From: Sepiola atlantica
Taxonomy: Eukaryota; Mollusca; Cephalopoda; Sepiida; Sepiolidae
NCBI GenBank assembly: GCA_963556195.1
Contig: OY744519.1
Coordinates: forward strand, 31,157,408-31,221,407
Direction of reading: 5' to 3'
Length of the DNA: 64,000 nucleotides
The stretch's first letter is position 1. Each line of letters opens with the position of its first letter. The notes under the pieces are model-generated. The model did no database searches. It was not told where the DNA came from and worked only from the letters and a program-made list of their open reading frames with translations. Below, piece after piece: positions 21,436 to 33,836 of the stretch. The position numbers and the translations under genes were made by a program.

Positions 21436-23878
21436 TTATATATGGAGGGGAAGAGAGAGAGAGAGCAGGGAGGGTAGAAAGAGAGAGGAGGGAGGGAAAG
21501 AAGAGAGAGAGAGGGAAGAGAGAGAGGAGCGAGGGAAGAGAGAGAGGAGCGAGGGAAGAGAGAGAGGAGGGAGGGAAGAGAGAGAGAGGAGGGAGGGAAG
21601 AGAGAGAGATAAAGAGGAGGGAGGGAAGAGAGAGAGATAAAGAGGAGGGAGGGAAGAGAGAGATAAAGAGGAGGGAGGGAAGAGAGAGAGATAAAGAGGA
21701 GGGAGGGAAGAGAGAGAGATAAAGAGGAGGGAGGGAAGAGAGAGAGATAGAGGAGGGAGGGAAGAGAGAGAGATAGAGGAGGGAGGGAAGAGAGAGAGAT
21801 AGAGGAGGGAGGGAAGAGAGAGAGATAGAGAGGAGGGAGGGAAGACAGAGAGATAGAGAGGAGGGAGGGAAGAGAGAGAGAGGAGGGAGGGAAAGGAGAG
21901 AGATAGAGAGGAGGGAGGGAAGAGAGAGAGGAGGGAGGGAAGAGAGAGAGGAGGGAGGGAAGAGAGAGAGGAGGGAGGGAAGAGAGAGAGAGGAGGGAGG
22001 GAAGAGAGGAGGGAGGGAAGAGAGAGAGAGGAGGGAGGGAAAGGAGAGAGATAGAGAGGAGGGAGGGAGAGAGAGAGGAGGGAGGGAGAGAGGAGGGAGG
22101 GAAGAGAGAGAGGAGGGAGGAAGAGAGAGAGGAGGGAGGGAAGAGAGAGAGGAGGGGAGGGAAGAGAGAGAGGAGGGAGGGAAGAGAGAGAGGAGGGAGG
22201 GAAGAGAGAGAGAGGAGGGAGGGAAGAGAGGAGGGAGGGAAGAGAGAGAGAGGAGGGAGGGAAGAGAGAGAGAGGGGAGAGAGAGAGAAGGAGGGAGGGA
22301 AGAGAGAGAGAGGAGGGAGGGAAGAGAGAGAGAGGAGGGAGGGGAGATAGAGGAGTGAGGGAGGAGAGAGAGAGGAGTGAGGGAAGAGAGAGAGAGAGGA
22401 GTGAGGGAAGAGAGAGAGAGAGGAGTGAGGGAAGAGAGAGAGAGGCGGGAGGGAAGAGAGAGAGGAGGAAGGGAAAGAGAGAGAGGAGGAAGGGAAAGAG
22501 AGAGAGGAGTAAGGGAAGAGAGAGAGGAGTAAGGGAAGAGAGAGAGAGTAAAGGAAGAGAGAGAGGAGAGAGCAAGAAGGGAGGGAAGATAGAAAGATAG
22601 CAGGGAGGGAGGGAAGATAGAGAGCAGGGAGGGAGGGAGGGAAGATAGAGAGCAGGCAGGGAGGGAAGATAGAGAGCAGGAGGGAGGGAAGGAAGATAGA
22701 GAGCAGGGAGGGATAGAGGAAGATAGAGAGCAGAGAAGGAGGGAGGGAAGATAGAGAGAGAGAGCAGGGAGGGAGGGAAGATAGAGAGAGAGAGCAGGGA
22801 GGGACGGAGGGAAGATAGAGAGCAGGGAGGGAGGGAAGGAAGATAGAGAGCAGGGAGGGATAGAGGGAAGATAGAGAGCAGAGAAGGAGGGAGGGAAGAT
22901 AGAGAGAGAGAGCAGGGAGGGAGGGAAGATAGAGAGAGAGAGCAGGGAGGGACGGAGGGAAGATAGAGAGCAGGGAGGGATAGAGGGAAGATAGAGAGCA
23001 GAGAAGGAGGGAGGGAAGATAGAGAGAGAGAGCAGGGAGGGACGGAGGGAAGATAGAGAGCAGGGAGGGAGGGAGGGACGATAGAGAGAGAGAGAGCAGG
23101 GAGGGAGGGACGATAGAAAGAGAGAGCAGGGAGGGAGGGACGATAGAGAGAGAGAGAGCAGGGAGGGAGGGACGATAGAAAGAGAGAGAGCAGGGAGGCA
23201 GGGAGGGAGGGACATAGAGAGAGAGCAGGAAGGGAAGACAGAGAGAGAAAGAGCAGGGAGGGAGGGAAGATAGAGAGAGAGAGAGAGCAGGGGAAGGGGG
23301 GGACGATAGAGAGAGAGCAGGCAGGGAGGGAGGGAGGGAGGGAGGGAAGATAGAGAGAGAGCAGGGAGGGACGATAGATAGAGATAGAGGAGGGAGGGAG
23401 GGAAGATAAAAAGAGAGAGAGCAGGGAGGGAGGGAAGATAGAGAGAGAGGGGGGAGGGAAGGAAGATAGAGAGAGAGCAGGGAGGGAGGGACGATAGATA
23501 GAGAGAGAGCAGGGAGGGAGGGAGGGACGATAGTGAGGAGGGAGGGAGGGAAGATAGAAAGAGAGAGAGCAGGGAGGGAGGGAAGATAGAGAGAGAAAGA
23601 GCAGGGAGGGAGGGAAGATAGAGAGAGAGAGAGAGCAGGGAAGGAGGGGGGCGATAGAGAGAGAGAGCAGGGAGGGAGGGAGGGAAGATAGAGAGAGAGC
23701 AGGGAGGGAGGGACGATAGATAGAGTGAGAGCAGGGAGGGAGGGACGATAGTGAGGAGGGAGGGAAGATAGAAAGAGAGAGCAGGGAGGGAAGATAGAGA
23801 GAGAGGGGGGAGGGAAGGAAGATAGAGAGAGAGAGCGCGTGGGGAGGGTGGGGAGATAGGCGCGGGGGGGGGGGGGGA
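21436..23878. repeat. 2.4-kb purine-rich (GAGAGAGGAGGGAGGGAA) array
   Basis: Nearly uninterrupted A/G on the plus strand, made of irregular units combining GAGAGA, GGAGGGAGGGAA and GATAGAGAGC. The right half (22560-23850) favours units with GCAGGGAGGGAGGGA. Very long open frames on the minus strand (up to 850 codons, Ser/Leu/Pro only) follow from the absence of stop codons in CT-rich DNA. A G run at 23863-23877 closes the array. Confidence 0.95.
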
Positions 23879-23884
23879 GCCTTT

Positions 23885-24425
23885 CTGGAATACACAAAGT
23901 CTGATTACTTTTCCTTTTTTGTCATTTTCTCTTTCAATTATGTAGAAAAGTAAATTTTACTGCGTTTGAAACAGTTAGTTGTGGTATATTCATTTGTTCC
24001 CCCCCCCCCCAACCTAAAAAAAAAACACCCATCAATAAAACTTGGTGATTTCCGGAAAGCCGATAGCAGACATTTTTAAATTATGACTCTAACAATATCG
24101 GATTTGATCGAAATCTTATATTAAAATAAAAAATGCTTTAAAACACAAAAATTTATGCAGGTAAGTGTAAAAGAAACATTTATTACCTATGTAAGTTATT
24201 TGTTGAAATTTTTTTCACTCCTTTTTTTTTTCTAACTGAAAAGTAATTTATCAGTAAAACACTCCATTTTTATTAACGATTAAATTAATAAACAAAAATT
24301 ATTCAAGACTATTCACATTAATGGCAATGTGAAAAATTGAAAGACAAACAAAAAAAACATGAATTGATATTTTAAGAAACAAGAAAAAAATAGCAAGTTC
24401 TTTTATTAAATTTTTTTAAAATACT
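23885..24425. other. AT-rich spacer
   Basis: Contains a C run near 24000. No gene seen. Confidence 0.4.
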
Positions 24426-24430
24426 TTTAA

Positions 24431-24487
24431 CAGAGATGCAAGTATCCAATGGCAAAACTAGCTGAAATCGAGATGAATTTCACAAAC

Positions 24488-24522
<35 letters not shown>

Positions 24523-25000
24523 GAGAGCAGCGAAAAAAGCATTTTTTCCCCCTAAAAACAGAGTGCACATGTGATGGGGAGTGGACAGGAAGCATTATTT
24601 GATGAAACAAAAGTCATCTAACTCTCCTATCCGTATCATGAATCGTTTGAGGTCTCAGCCTTCAGAGAGAAAAAAGAGGCAAGGCAAAAGAGACAGAAAG
24701 AGAGAGAGAGAAAAACAGGAAAAGAGAATAGAGATAAAGCGGGAGAGAGGAAGAAAAGGAGAGACAAAGAAAAAGAAAATCCTGCCAAATAGCAACAAAA
24801 AAAATAAGGAGGTAAGGCTCTAGTGATTTGGCAGTAAATCAACTTTTTTTTTAATTAAAAAAAAAAGCGAATTCCGACTAAAAAAAAAAAGTGGAGAACT
24901 CAGTCCATGAGAGATTCTTGTGATTTAAGCAGAAATCTGCCTTTTCTGGATAAAGAAAAAAAGCAGAATTCTGCTAAAAAGTGGAGAACTCCCATCTCTG
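24431..25000 (+). mobile_element. TIR-K, copy 3 (longest)
   Basis: Begins CAGAGATGCAAGT and ends CTCCCATCTCTG, imperfect inverted termini. TTTTAA lies directly outside both ends (24425-24430 and 25001-25006). The interior holds (GT)n at 24489-24520, purine-rich sequence and paired 'ctgccttttctgga' and 'aagcagaattctgc' blocks. No protein is recognised. Confidence 0.6.
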
Positions 25001-25061
25001 TTTTAATCTAATTTAATCATTGTCTTTCTCTAAAATAATCAGAATCTCTGTACTGTGTGTG

Positions 25062-25072
25062 TGCAGAGAGAG

Positions 25073-25145
<73 letters not shown>
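25062..25145. repeat. (GATA)n(GA)n microsatellite
   Basis: About ten GATA units pass into about 20 GA units. Confidence 0.95.
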
Positions 25146-25149
<4 letters not shown>

Positions 25150-25150
<1 letters not shown>

Positions 25151-25534
25151 CAGCACAATAAAACAACTTTTTTTCCTAAATAACTTAAATTAGTTTTAAC
25201 TAGAAAAGTCAAAATTAAGAGAAAGTGCGTATGCAGAGGAAGGAACAGGAAGTCATTCTTTGATGAAACAAGTCATCTAACTCCCCTTACCCCCATCATG
25301 AATTGCTTGAAGTATTAGTCTTCACGGCAAAATTAACATTTTTAGTTTTCAGAGAGAACTATCATAAGAGGGAAAATCAGTTTTTTTTCTTATTTAAAAA
25401 AAATTTTTAAAAGAAAAAAAGAAAAGAATTTTGATTAAAAAGCTGAAAGACTAGCGATTTGAGCGGAAATTCGTTTTTTTTCTGGATTAAAACAAAGCGG
25501 AATTCTGCTAAAAAGCGAAGAACTCACATCCCTG
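25150..25534 (+). mobile_element. TIR-K, copy 4
   Basis: Shares 'gaaacaagtcatctaactcc' and the terminus AACTCACATCCCTG with copy 3. The left end is lost next to the (GATA)n(GA)n tract. Confidence 0.6.
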
Positions 25535-26585
25535 ATTAATAAAGCTATAAGACAATTATCGTGTCTGCATGTGTTTCTCACCTTTGTTAATACACATTTA
25601 ATTAGTTTTCTTTAGTATTAATTGAACATTTATTGAAATCAAAAATACAATAACGGAAAACTAAGTTTTAAAACAGTTTTCACTATCCTATTATTTTTAA
25701 CATGACTATAAATCTGTGCGAAATATGTCAATATTCCCAAAAAAATGAATCATTTTTTTTGGGGGGGTGAGGGGGGAGGCGTAAAAAAATACAAAATTTG
25801 ATCATAATACATAAGTAAAACGTTCAAACAAAAACAAAAAATGGTCAGCCATTTTGTATCTTCTATCAATAAAAACAATCATATTGAAAATTCAAAATGG
25901 CCTCTCACATACTGATTGCAGAGAAAAAAAAGCATAATATACATTCGGTTTGTTCAGTGAAGTTCGTTAACATTCGCCAATCAAGGAAGTCTATGGTGCA
26001 ATTTGGGATTGATGACGTAAGTACTGAAATTTTCTTGGATATCTATTCCTAAAAAGTACTCATCAAATATAATAATTTAATGCAATAAGTTGTTTTGAAG
26101 AATAATATTTTAGGATTCTTTTAAATATTACCCGAAAATAAAAAGGTTGTGTTTGTTATTTTTATTTTTTTTCAAATTACAATGTTATACAAACCATTTA
26201 ATCTTTGAAAAGATCTGAACTATTGTCAAATTCGTTTTCTTCCTCCTAATTAATACACTCCATTTAATAGTATTAACATTATTTTTTATATAAATGTCTT
26301 TTCTTTTGCACAAATATATCTTGTGCCATTTATATTAAAACAAATAATTTTCATAAAATTGTTTCTGTGTTCCTGGGTTAGTTTTAATATTTATACCAGT
26401 AAACTAAAATTGACTATAAAATGCTGATTAAAAAAAAGAATTAACTAAAAAGTTAAAGAATTTAAAATTACTTTAATTTTTAGATTAAACATAAATTTTC
26501 ACAGTAATTTAACTGAGTTGAAACAAGGAGATATTTATCTCCCTTAGTTCCAACACTAAGAGATAGAATAAAATGAAGAGGAGGC
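25535..26585. other. AT-rich spacer
   Basis: No gene. Near 26010-26060 the inverted text matches the HelF interior at 32810-32855 ('aggaatag', 'tatcca', 'gacgtaag'). Confidence 0.4.
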
Positions 26586-26589
26586 GGAA

Positions 26590-29500
26590 TACAACTTGAT
26601 AGGGGTTGGATAAGAATGGGGAAGAAGGGGGAATAAGAATGGAGAGGAAGAGGGAATATGAGGAAGAAAACGGAGAAAAAGAATAGGAGGAATAAGAATA
26701 GGGGAGAGAGGAGATATGAATGATGAAAAAGGGAAACTATGAATGCGAAAGAGGGGGAATATGAATGGGTAGAAACGCAGAATATAAATGGAGAAAAAGG
26801 GATTAATAAGAAGGGGCGAATAAAAATGGAGAGGAATGAGCAGATAAGAATGGAGAGGAAGGGAGCGAATAAGTATGGGGAGGATCGGGGCGAATAAGAA
26901 TGGGGAGTAAGGGGGCGAATAAGATTAAAGAGGGAGAAGCGAATAAAAATGGGGAGGAAGGGGACCCATAAGAATAGGGGAGGAGGGAAAATAAGAATGG
27001 GGAGGAAGGGGGCGAATAAGAATGGGGAGGAAGGGGGCGAATAAGAATTGGGAGGAAAGGGGCGAATAAGAATGGGGAGAAAGGAGTGAATAAGAATGGG
27101 GGAAAGGGGCGAATAAGAAGGGGAGGAAGGGGGCGAATAAGAAGGGGAGGAAGGGGGCGAATAAGAATGGGGAGGAAGGGGCGAATAAGAATGGGGAGGA
27201 AGGGGCGAATAAGAATGGGGAGGAAGGGGCGAATAAGAATGGGAGGAAGGGGGCGAATAAGAATGGGGAGGAAGGGGGCGAATAAGAATGGGGAGGAAGG
27301 GGGCGAATAAGAATGGGAGGAAGGGGGTGAATAAGAATGTGGAGGAAGGGGCCGAATAAGAATGGGAGGAAGGGGGCGAATAAGAATGGGAGGAAGGTGG
27401 CGAATAAGAATGGGAGGAAGGGGGCAGATAAGAATGGGGAGGAAAGGGGCGAATAAGAATGGGGAGTAAGGGGGCGAATAAGATTAAAGAGGGAGAAGCG
27501 AATAAAAATGGGGAGGAAGGGGACCCATAAGAATAGGGGAGGAGGGAAAATAAGAATGGGGAAGAAAGGGGGCAAATAAGAATGGGGAGAAAAGGGGCGA
27601 ATAAGAATGGGGAGGAAGGGGGCGAATAAGAATGGGGAGGAAGGGGGCGAATAAGAATGGGAGGAAGGGGGCGAATAAGAATGGGAGGAAGGGGGCGAAT
27701 AAGAATGGGAGGAAGGGGGCGAATAAGAATGGGAGGAAGGGGGCGAATAAGAATGGGAGGAAGTGGGTGAATAAGAATGGGAGGAAAGGGAGCTTATAAG
27801 AATGGGGAGGAAAGGGAGCTAATAAGAATGGGGAGGAAGGGGGCGAATAAGAATGGGGAGGAAGGGGGCGAATAAGAATTGGGAGGAAAGGGGCGAATAA
27901 GAATGGGGAGAAAGGAGTGAATAAGAATGGGGGAAAGGGGCGAATAAGAAGGGGAGGAAGGGGGCGAATAAGAAGGGGAGGAAGGGGGCGAATAAGAAGG
28001 GGAGGAAGGGGGCGAATAAGAATGGGGAGGAAGGGGCGAATAAGAATGGGGAGGAAGGGGCGAATAAGAATGGGGAGGAAGGGGCGAATAAGAATGGGAG
28101 GAAGGGGGCGAATAAGAATGGGGAGGAAGGGGGCGAATAAGAATGGGAGGAAGGGGGTGAATAAGAATGTGGAGGAAGGGGCCGAATAAGAATGGGAGGA
28201 AGGGGGCGAATAAGAATGGGAGGAAGGTGGCGAATAAGAATGGGAGGAAGGGGGCAGATAAGAATGGGGAGGAAAGGGGCGAATAAGAATGGGGAGTAAG
28301 GGGGCGAATAAGATTAAAGAGGGAGAAGCGAATAAAAATGGGGAGGAAGAGGACCCATAAGAATAGGGGAGGAGGGAAAATAAGAATGGGGAAGAAAGGG
28401 GGCAAATAAGAATGGGGAGAAAAGGGGCGAATAAGAATGGGGAGGAAGGGGGCGAATAAGAATGGGGAGGAAGGGGGCGAATAAGAATTGGGAGGAAGGG
28501 GGCGAATAAGAATTGGGAGGAAAGGGGCGAATAAGAATGGGGAGAGAGGAGTGAATAAGAATGGGGGAAAGGGGCGAATAAGAAGGGGGGGAAGGGGGCG
28601 AATAAGAAGGGGAGGAAGGGGGCGAATAAGAAGGGGGAGGTAGGGGGCGAATAAGGGGGAGGAAGGGGCGAATAAGAATGGGGAGGAAGGGGCGAATAAG
28701 AATGGGGAGGAAGGGGCGAATAAGAATGGGGAGGAAGAGGCGAATAAGAATGGGAGGAAGGGGGCGAATAAGAATGGGGAGGAAGGGGGCGAATAAGAAT
28801 GGGAGGAAAGGGGTGAATAAGAATGTGGAGGAAGGGGCCGAATAAGAATGGGAGGAAGGGGCCGAATAAGAATGGGAGGAAGGTGGCGAATAAGAATGGG
28901 GGGAAGGGGGCAGATAAGAATGGGGAGGAAAGGGGGCGAATAAGAATGGGGAGGAAAGGGGGCAAATAAGAATGGGGAGGAAAGGGAGCGAATAAGAATG
29001 GGGAGGAAAGGGGGCGAATAAGAATGGGGAGGAAGGGGGCGAATAAGAATGGGGAGGAAGGGGGCGAATAAGAATGGGGAGGAAGGGGGCGAATAAGAAT
29101 GGGGAGGAAGGGGGCGAATAAGAATGGGGAGGAAGGGGGCGAATAAGAATGGGGAGGAAGTGACAAATAAGAATGGGGAGGAAGTGAGAAATAAGAATGG
29201 GGAGGAAGGGGGCGAATAAGAATGGGGAGGAAGGGGCCGAATAAGAATGGGAGGAAGGGGGCGAATAAGAATATGGAGGAAGCGGGCGAATAAGAATATG
29301 GAGGAAGCGGGCGAATAAGAATATGGAGGAAGGGGGCGAATAAGAATATGGAGGAAGGGGGCGAATAAGAATGGGAGGAAGGGGGCGAATAAGAATATGG
29401 AGGAAGGGGGCGAATAAGAATGGGAGGAAGGGGGCGAATAAGAATGGGAGGAAGGGGGCGAATAAGAATGGAAGTAAAAGGGCGAATAAGAATGTGGAAG

Positions 29501-31078
29501 AAGGGGCGAATAAGAATGGGGAGGAAGTAACAAATAAGAATGGGGAGGAAGGGGCCAATAAGAATGGGGAGGAAGGGGCCAATAAGAATGGGGAGAAAGG
29601 GGGTGAATAAGAATGGGGAGAAAGGGGGTGAATAAGAATGGGGAGAAAGTTACATATAAGAATGGGGAGGAAGTGACAAATAAGAATGGGGAGGAAGGGG
29701 GCGAATAAGAATGGGAGGAAGGGGGCGAATAAGAATGGGAGGAAGGGGGCGAATAAGAATGGGGAGGTAGGGGGCGAATAAGAAGGGGAGGAAGGGGGCG
29801 AATAAGAAGGGGAGGAAGGGGGCGAATAAGAAGGGGAGGAAGGGGGCGAATAAGAATGGGAGGAAGGGGGCGAATAAGAATGGGAGGAAGGGGGCGAATA
29901 AGAATATGGAGGAAGGGGGCGAATAAGAATATGGAGGAAGGGGGCGAATAAGAATGGGAGGAAGGGGGCGAATAAGAATGGGAGGAAGGGGGCGAATAAG
30001 AATGGAAGTAAAAGGGCGAATAAGAATGTGGAAGAAGGGGCGAATAAGAATGGGGAGGAAGTAACAAATAAGAATGGGGAGGAAGGAGCCAATAAGAATG
30101 GGGAGGAAGGGGCCAATAAGAATGGGGAGAAAGGGGGTGAATAAGAATGGGGAGAAAGGGGGTGAATAAGAATGGGGAGAAAGTTACATATAAGAATGGG
30201 GAGGAAGTGACAAATAAGAATGGGGAGGAAGGGGGCGAATAAGAATGGGAGGAAGGGGGTGAATAAGAATGTGGAGGTAGGGGGCGAATAAGAAGGGGAG
30301 GAAGGGGGCGAATAAGAAGGGGAGGAAGGGGGCGAATAAGAAGGGGAGGAAGGGGGCGAATAAGAATGGGAGGTAGGGGGCGAATAAGAATGGGAGGAAG
30401 GGGGCGAATAAGAATGGGAGGAAGGGGGCGAATAAGAATGGGAGGAAGTGGGTGAATAAGAATGGGAGGAAAGGGAGCTTATAAGAATGGGGAGGAAAGG
30501 GAGCTAATAAGAATGGGGAGGAAGGGGCGAATAAGAATGGGAGGAAGGGGCGAATAAGAATGGGGAGGAAGGGGGCGAATAAGAATGGGGAGGAAGGGGC
30601 GAATAAGAATGGGGAGGAAGTGACAAATAAGAATGGGGAGGAAGTGACAAATAAGAATGGGGAGGAAGGGGCGAATAAGAATAGGAGGAAGGGAGCGAAT
30701 AAGAATGGGAGGAAGGGAGCGAATAAGAATGGGAGGAAGGGGGTGAATAAGAATGGGGAGGAAGGGGGTGAATAAGAATGAGGAGGAAGGGGGTGAATAA
30801 GAATGAGGAGGAAGGGGGTGAATAAGAATGGGGAGGAAGGGTCGAATAAGAATGGGGAGGAAGTGACAAATAAGAATGGGGAGGAAGTGACAAATAAGAA
30901 TGGGGAGGAAGTGACAAATAAGAATGGGGAGGAAATAAGAATGGGGAGGAAGTGACAAATAAGAATGGGGAGGAAGTGACAAATAAGAATGGGGAGAAAG
31001 GGGCGAATAAGAATGGGGAGGAAGGGGCAAATAAGAATGGGGAGGAAGGGACGAATAAAAATGGGGATAAGGTGGAGA
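26590..31078. repeat. 4.5-kb satellite of 25-bp GAATAAGAATGGGGAGGAAG unit
   Basis: The unit is GAATAAGAATGGGGAGGAAG plus GGGGC, 25 bp, in roughly 170-180 copies by length. Units vary between 24 and 26 bp. Higher-order structure is clear: a rare variant with 'gggacccataagaatagggg' occurs near 26950, 27518 and 28350, and one with 'gaatggaagtaaaagggc' near 29466 and 30002. Segments of about 540-840 bp have therefore been duplicated. Long open frames on both strands are by-products of the unit. Confidence 0.97.
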
Positions 31079-31215
31079 AGGTTAGGACTGGGGAGGAGGA
31101 AGTTAGGACTTGAGAAGAAAAGTTTAAGATGGGGGAGGAGAATAAAAAAGAAGAAAAGGAAAGAAAAGGAAAAAAGGTGGAAAAGAAGATGAAGAAGAAG
31201 GGGAAGAAGAAGAAG
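31079..31215. repeat. Degenerate purine-rich edge
   Basis: A/G-rich continuation of the satellite that loses the 25-bp period. Confidence 0.6.
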
Positions 31216-31409
31216 TTAATATTACTGCATTTACATAAATATGTTAAACAAATAAAAAAGAATTTGACAGAGAATATTTCATATCGGTCACTGTTAAAGA
31301 TATTACAATCAATTTATATTTAATCTATGAAAAACAATGTGATTACAAAATGCAAAACTAAATTTTAAAAAAACTTTTTCTAAATGCTCGCAGACACATT
31401 AAGAAATAT

Positions 31410-31655
31410 TAGAGAGTGGTTGTGATTCAAGGGGTAAAGAGAAATACATAGCGAGCTAAAAGAGATGGGTGACTTGTTCAGTTAATTATAAATTATGGCT
31501 AATTAGAACAATTAAAACAGAATTTTCCTGTAAACATAACTCAATCCCAGAACTAAAGTATATATTTTAGCATGTACTTTGTGTTATTAAAGTATACAGG
31601 AAAAAGCCGTAGGGAAACAAACGTTGATTTACTCACATTTAGTATAATAATAGAT
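31410..31655 (+). repeat. Rep-E, copy 3
   Basis: Same orientation as 14710-15010; 'ggctaattagaacaattaaa' and 'cataactcaatcccagaact' are shared. Confidence 0.65.
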
Positions 31656-31659
31656 TGAT

Positions 31660-31740
31660 AATAGCTGTTTCTACCCGGCGTTGCACGGGAGTTTTTTAAA
31701 GTTTCTATTTGTATCGCTTTTTTCTTCAAGTTCAAGTGAT
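31660..31740 (-). mobile_element. Helitron-like 3' end
   Basis: Minus strand: hairpin CCCGTGCAACGCCGGG followed by GTAGAAACAGCTATTA. The end is CTAT in place of CTAG. It resembles the ends at 7704 and 32732. Confidence 0.35.
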
Positions 31741-32700
31741 GGCAAACAAAAATGAACGGAGGTTAAAAGTGATTTTTTTAGGCATTGTTTTGTTTCGTTT
31801 GGCATTGTTTTGTATTTGTTTTGAAGCGTATATCTAAAAGAATAGTCGCATGCAATTAAAAAAAATATATAAAAAGCACACGTTACATAAGTCGAAAAAA
31901 AAAACAGGATACAAGTTTTAAACGATTTTTCTCTAAATTTGTAAGTGATTTTTGAAGCCTTTGAACTTTCAATTTCAAATTTAGAGATATAAGGAATTTA
32001 ACTTACATTCATCTTACTTGAAATTTACATTTCTCGCTTGAAATATTTACAACGATAGTGTAATTCGATGGAAAATAAATGAAAACAATCTCTTTCTGCT
32101 TACAAATAAAATAATATATAATTTTTTTTTACCAATTTAAAATTAATAAAATTGCATAATCAAAGAAGGCTGCTACTGTAAAATATATTTCTTGTGATTG
32201 GGGAACAGGGGTTAGGAGTACTTCTTCCATAGAAGAAATCCTCCTACTTTCTATTAATATCACTAAGGAAAATACAATGTTTATCCTGCTGAAGTATGTT
32301 TTCAACATGTGCACGCATATATGTTGTAAGTATATAAACCTTGTGAGCATGAACGAAATCACAAATGGTAACAGTTTCAAAATTTTAGTTTTACCTCATC
32401 CAGCAGAGAGGTACACAAAAAATAATGTGTTAGATCATCACAACATCAACTGAAGGAGAGGTACCTGAGTTTCCATTGAACCGAAGGTATCGATGGACAA
32501 TCAAACTAATGCATAGTGTTCTTTGAAATAAAAATTATATGATCCTACATACATATATTTTAAAATTCAATTATTAAAAATGTGTTAATCATTTCTAATT
32601 AGCATTAAGGTAAAATGCTCTTCCACATAAATAATTTAATTCATTCAAAAGTATCGCAAACAAAATTAAAAAATAAATGAAATTATATATAATATCTATA
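31741..32700. other. AT-rich spacer
   Basis: No recognised gene or repeat. An 83-codon minus-strand frame (32129-32380) has no known match. Confidence 0.35.
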
Positions 32701-32731
32701 CATATATACATATATATATTGTATATATATA

Positions 32732-33156
32732 CTAGCAGGACCTGTGTCACAGCGTTGCCCATGAGATAACTGTGTGGATAAAGGTGGGGGGTATTTTTTG
32801 GTGCTTTTTAGGAATAGGTATCCAGAAATTTGCAATTGTGACGTAAGCAGTTTCAGCCTTTTCGGAGAAAGCCAAATAAAGTTGCAATGGTTTTACACAA
32901 TATTCATTAGACACCAATTAAGCAATATTCCTTGAATTTCAATTTCTTCTTAAGACCCCTAAAGCTTAAGTCTTAAATTTTAGACATTTTCTAGAATCAA
33001 AATCATGAAATGGATTTTGATCAAAAATGGAATAAATATTCTAGACAAAGGTTTTGTAGCATTATATCTTGATTTCAATATTTGCAAAAGTGATGTAAAA
33101 CTGTTCTATTTGGGAAGTAATTTTACCTGTCCTGGGACGGATAATCTTTGTAGTGA
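32732..33156 (-). mobile_element. HelF, copy 3, with intact Helitron-type ends
   Basis: On the minus strand it starts TCACTACAAAGATTATCC after an A and ends GTCCTGCTAG before a T, fitting the TC...CTRR rule and A/T target of Helitrons. A 425-bp element sits between two AT-rich arrays. No RepHel protein is encoded, so it is non-autonomous if the class is right. Confidence 0.6.
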
Positions 33157-33157
33157 T

Positions 33158-33181
<24 letters not shown>
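33157..33181. repeat. (AT)n microsatellite
   Basis: Lies between HelF copy 3 and the foldback-related element. Confidence 0.9.
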
Positions 33182-33189
<8 letters not shown>

Positions 33190-33194
33190 TTTTC

Positions 33195-33405
33195 TGTATA
33201 CACATATATTATAAGGTGATATAATATATTGTGTATAGATTTTCAGTATTTACTTCAACAGTGCTCCATACATGAGTAGAGCTTAGTAGTAAAGTATGAA
33301 AATATATTTACGGTAATTAAGCTACACTTTGCCTAACGACTCCCTGCAGGGATGAAACACGGACGCTTCTGTGTAGCTAAATTGCCAAAAATATATTTTC
33401 ATACT

Positions 33406-33409
<4 letters not shown>
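33195..33409 (-). mobile_element. FB-H foldback-type element, copy 1 (imperfect)
   Basis: Inverted arms built on 'gtatgaaaatatatttacgg' and 'aaatatattttcatac' enclose GC-richer sequence. The region 33215-33300 matches 44027-44115 in inverted orientation. At 33333-33358 (plus strand) CTAACGA, a hairpin TCCCTGCAGGGA and GAAAC form a hammerhead-like core with one change. Confidence 0.6.

Positions 33410-33455
<46 letters not shown>
33410..33455. repeat. (AT)n microsatellite
   Basis: About 22 AT units. Confidence 0.9.
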
Positions 33456-33460
<5 letters not shown>

Positions 33461-33830
33461 AATAACAGTTCAATTCCCTTGGAATAAATTCTTTCTATAT
33501 ATTTTAAATGAACAGCATTTATTTTTGACTGTGATTTTAAAATATTTGTTTTTAATTGAGTTCTGACAGCTGTCAAAACATCTAAATATTTGGTGGCAGA
33601 GGAGACGGATGTAATGTCAAAAATATAATATTTTGAGTTTTCTGATTTTTAACATTTGAAGCCAGGAGGAACATCTAAAAAAGATTTACAATCTACACCA
33701 GGCAAAAATGTCAAAGTTGTTTAAATCGAATTTTTAATGCCCAATGAATGTGAGTGTCAAAATAACGAGTGGTTCAGGCTGCTGTAGTCTAAGGTAGAGG
33801 CAAACAAGATGGCTGACACCAGTAATATGC
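33456..33830. other. AT-rich spacer
   Basis: No gene seen. Confidence 0.4.
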
Positions 33831-33836
33831 TATCAG

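Noticed and set aside
21345..23897. Minus-strand open frames of 595-850 codons rich in Ser, Leu and Pro
   Set aside because: They are translations of a CT-rich microsatellite in overlapping frames; no stop codon can arise from the unit, no domain is present and three frames are equally open.
26925..31030. Several long open frames (183-757 codons) such as PLPPHSYSP repeats
   Set aside because: Products of a 25-bp satellite whose period shifts the frame each unit; no start, splice or homology support.
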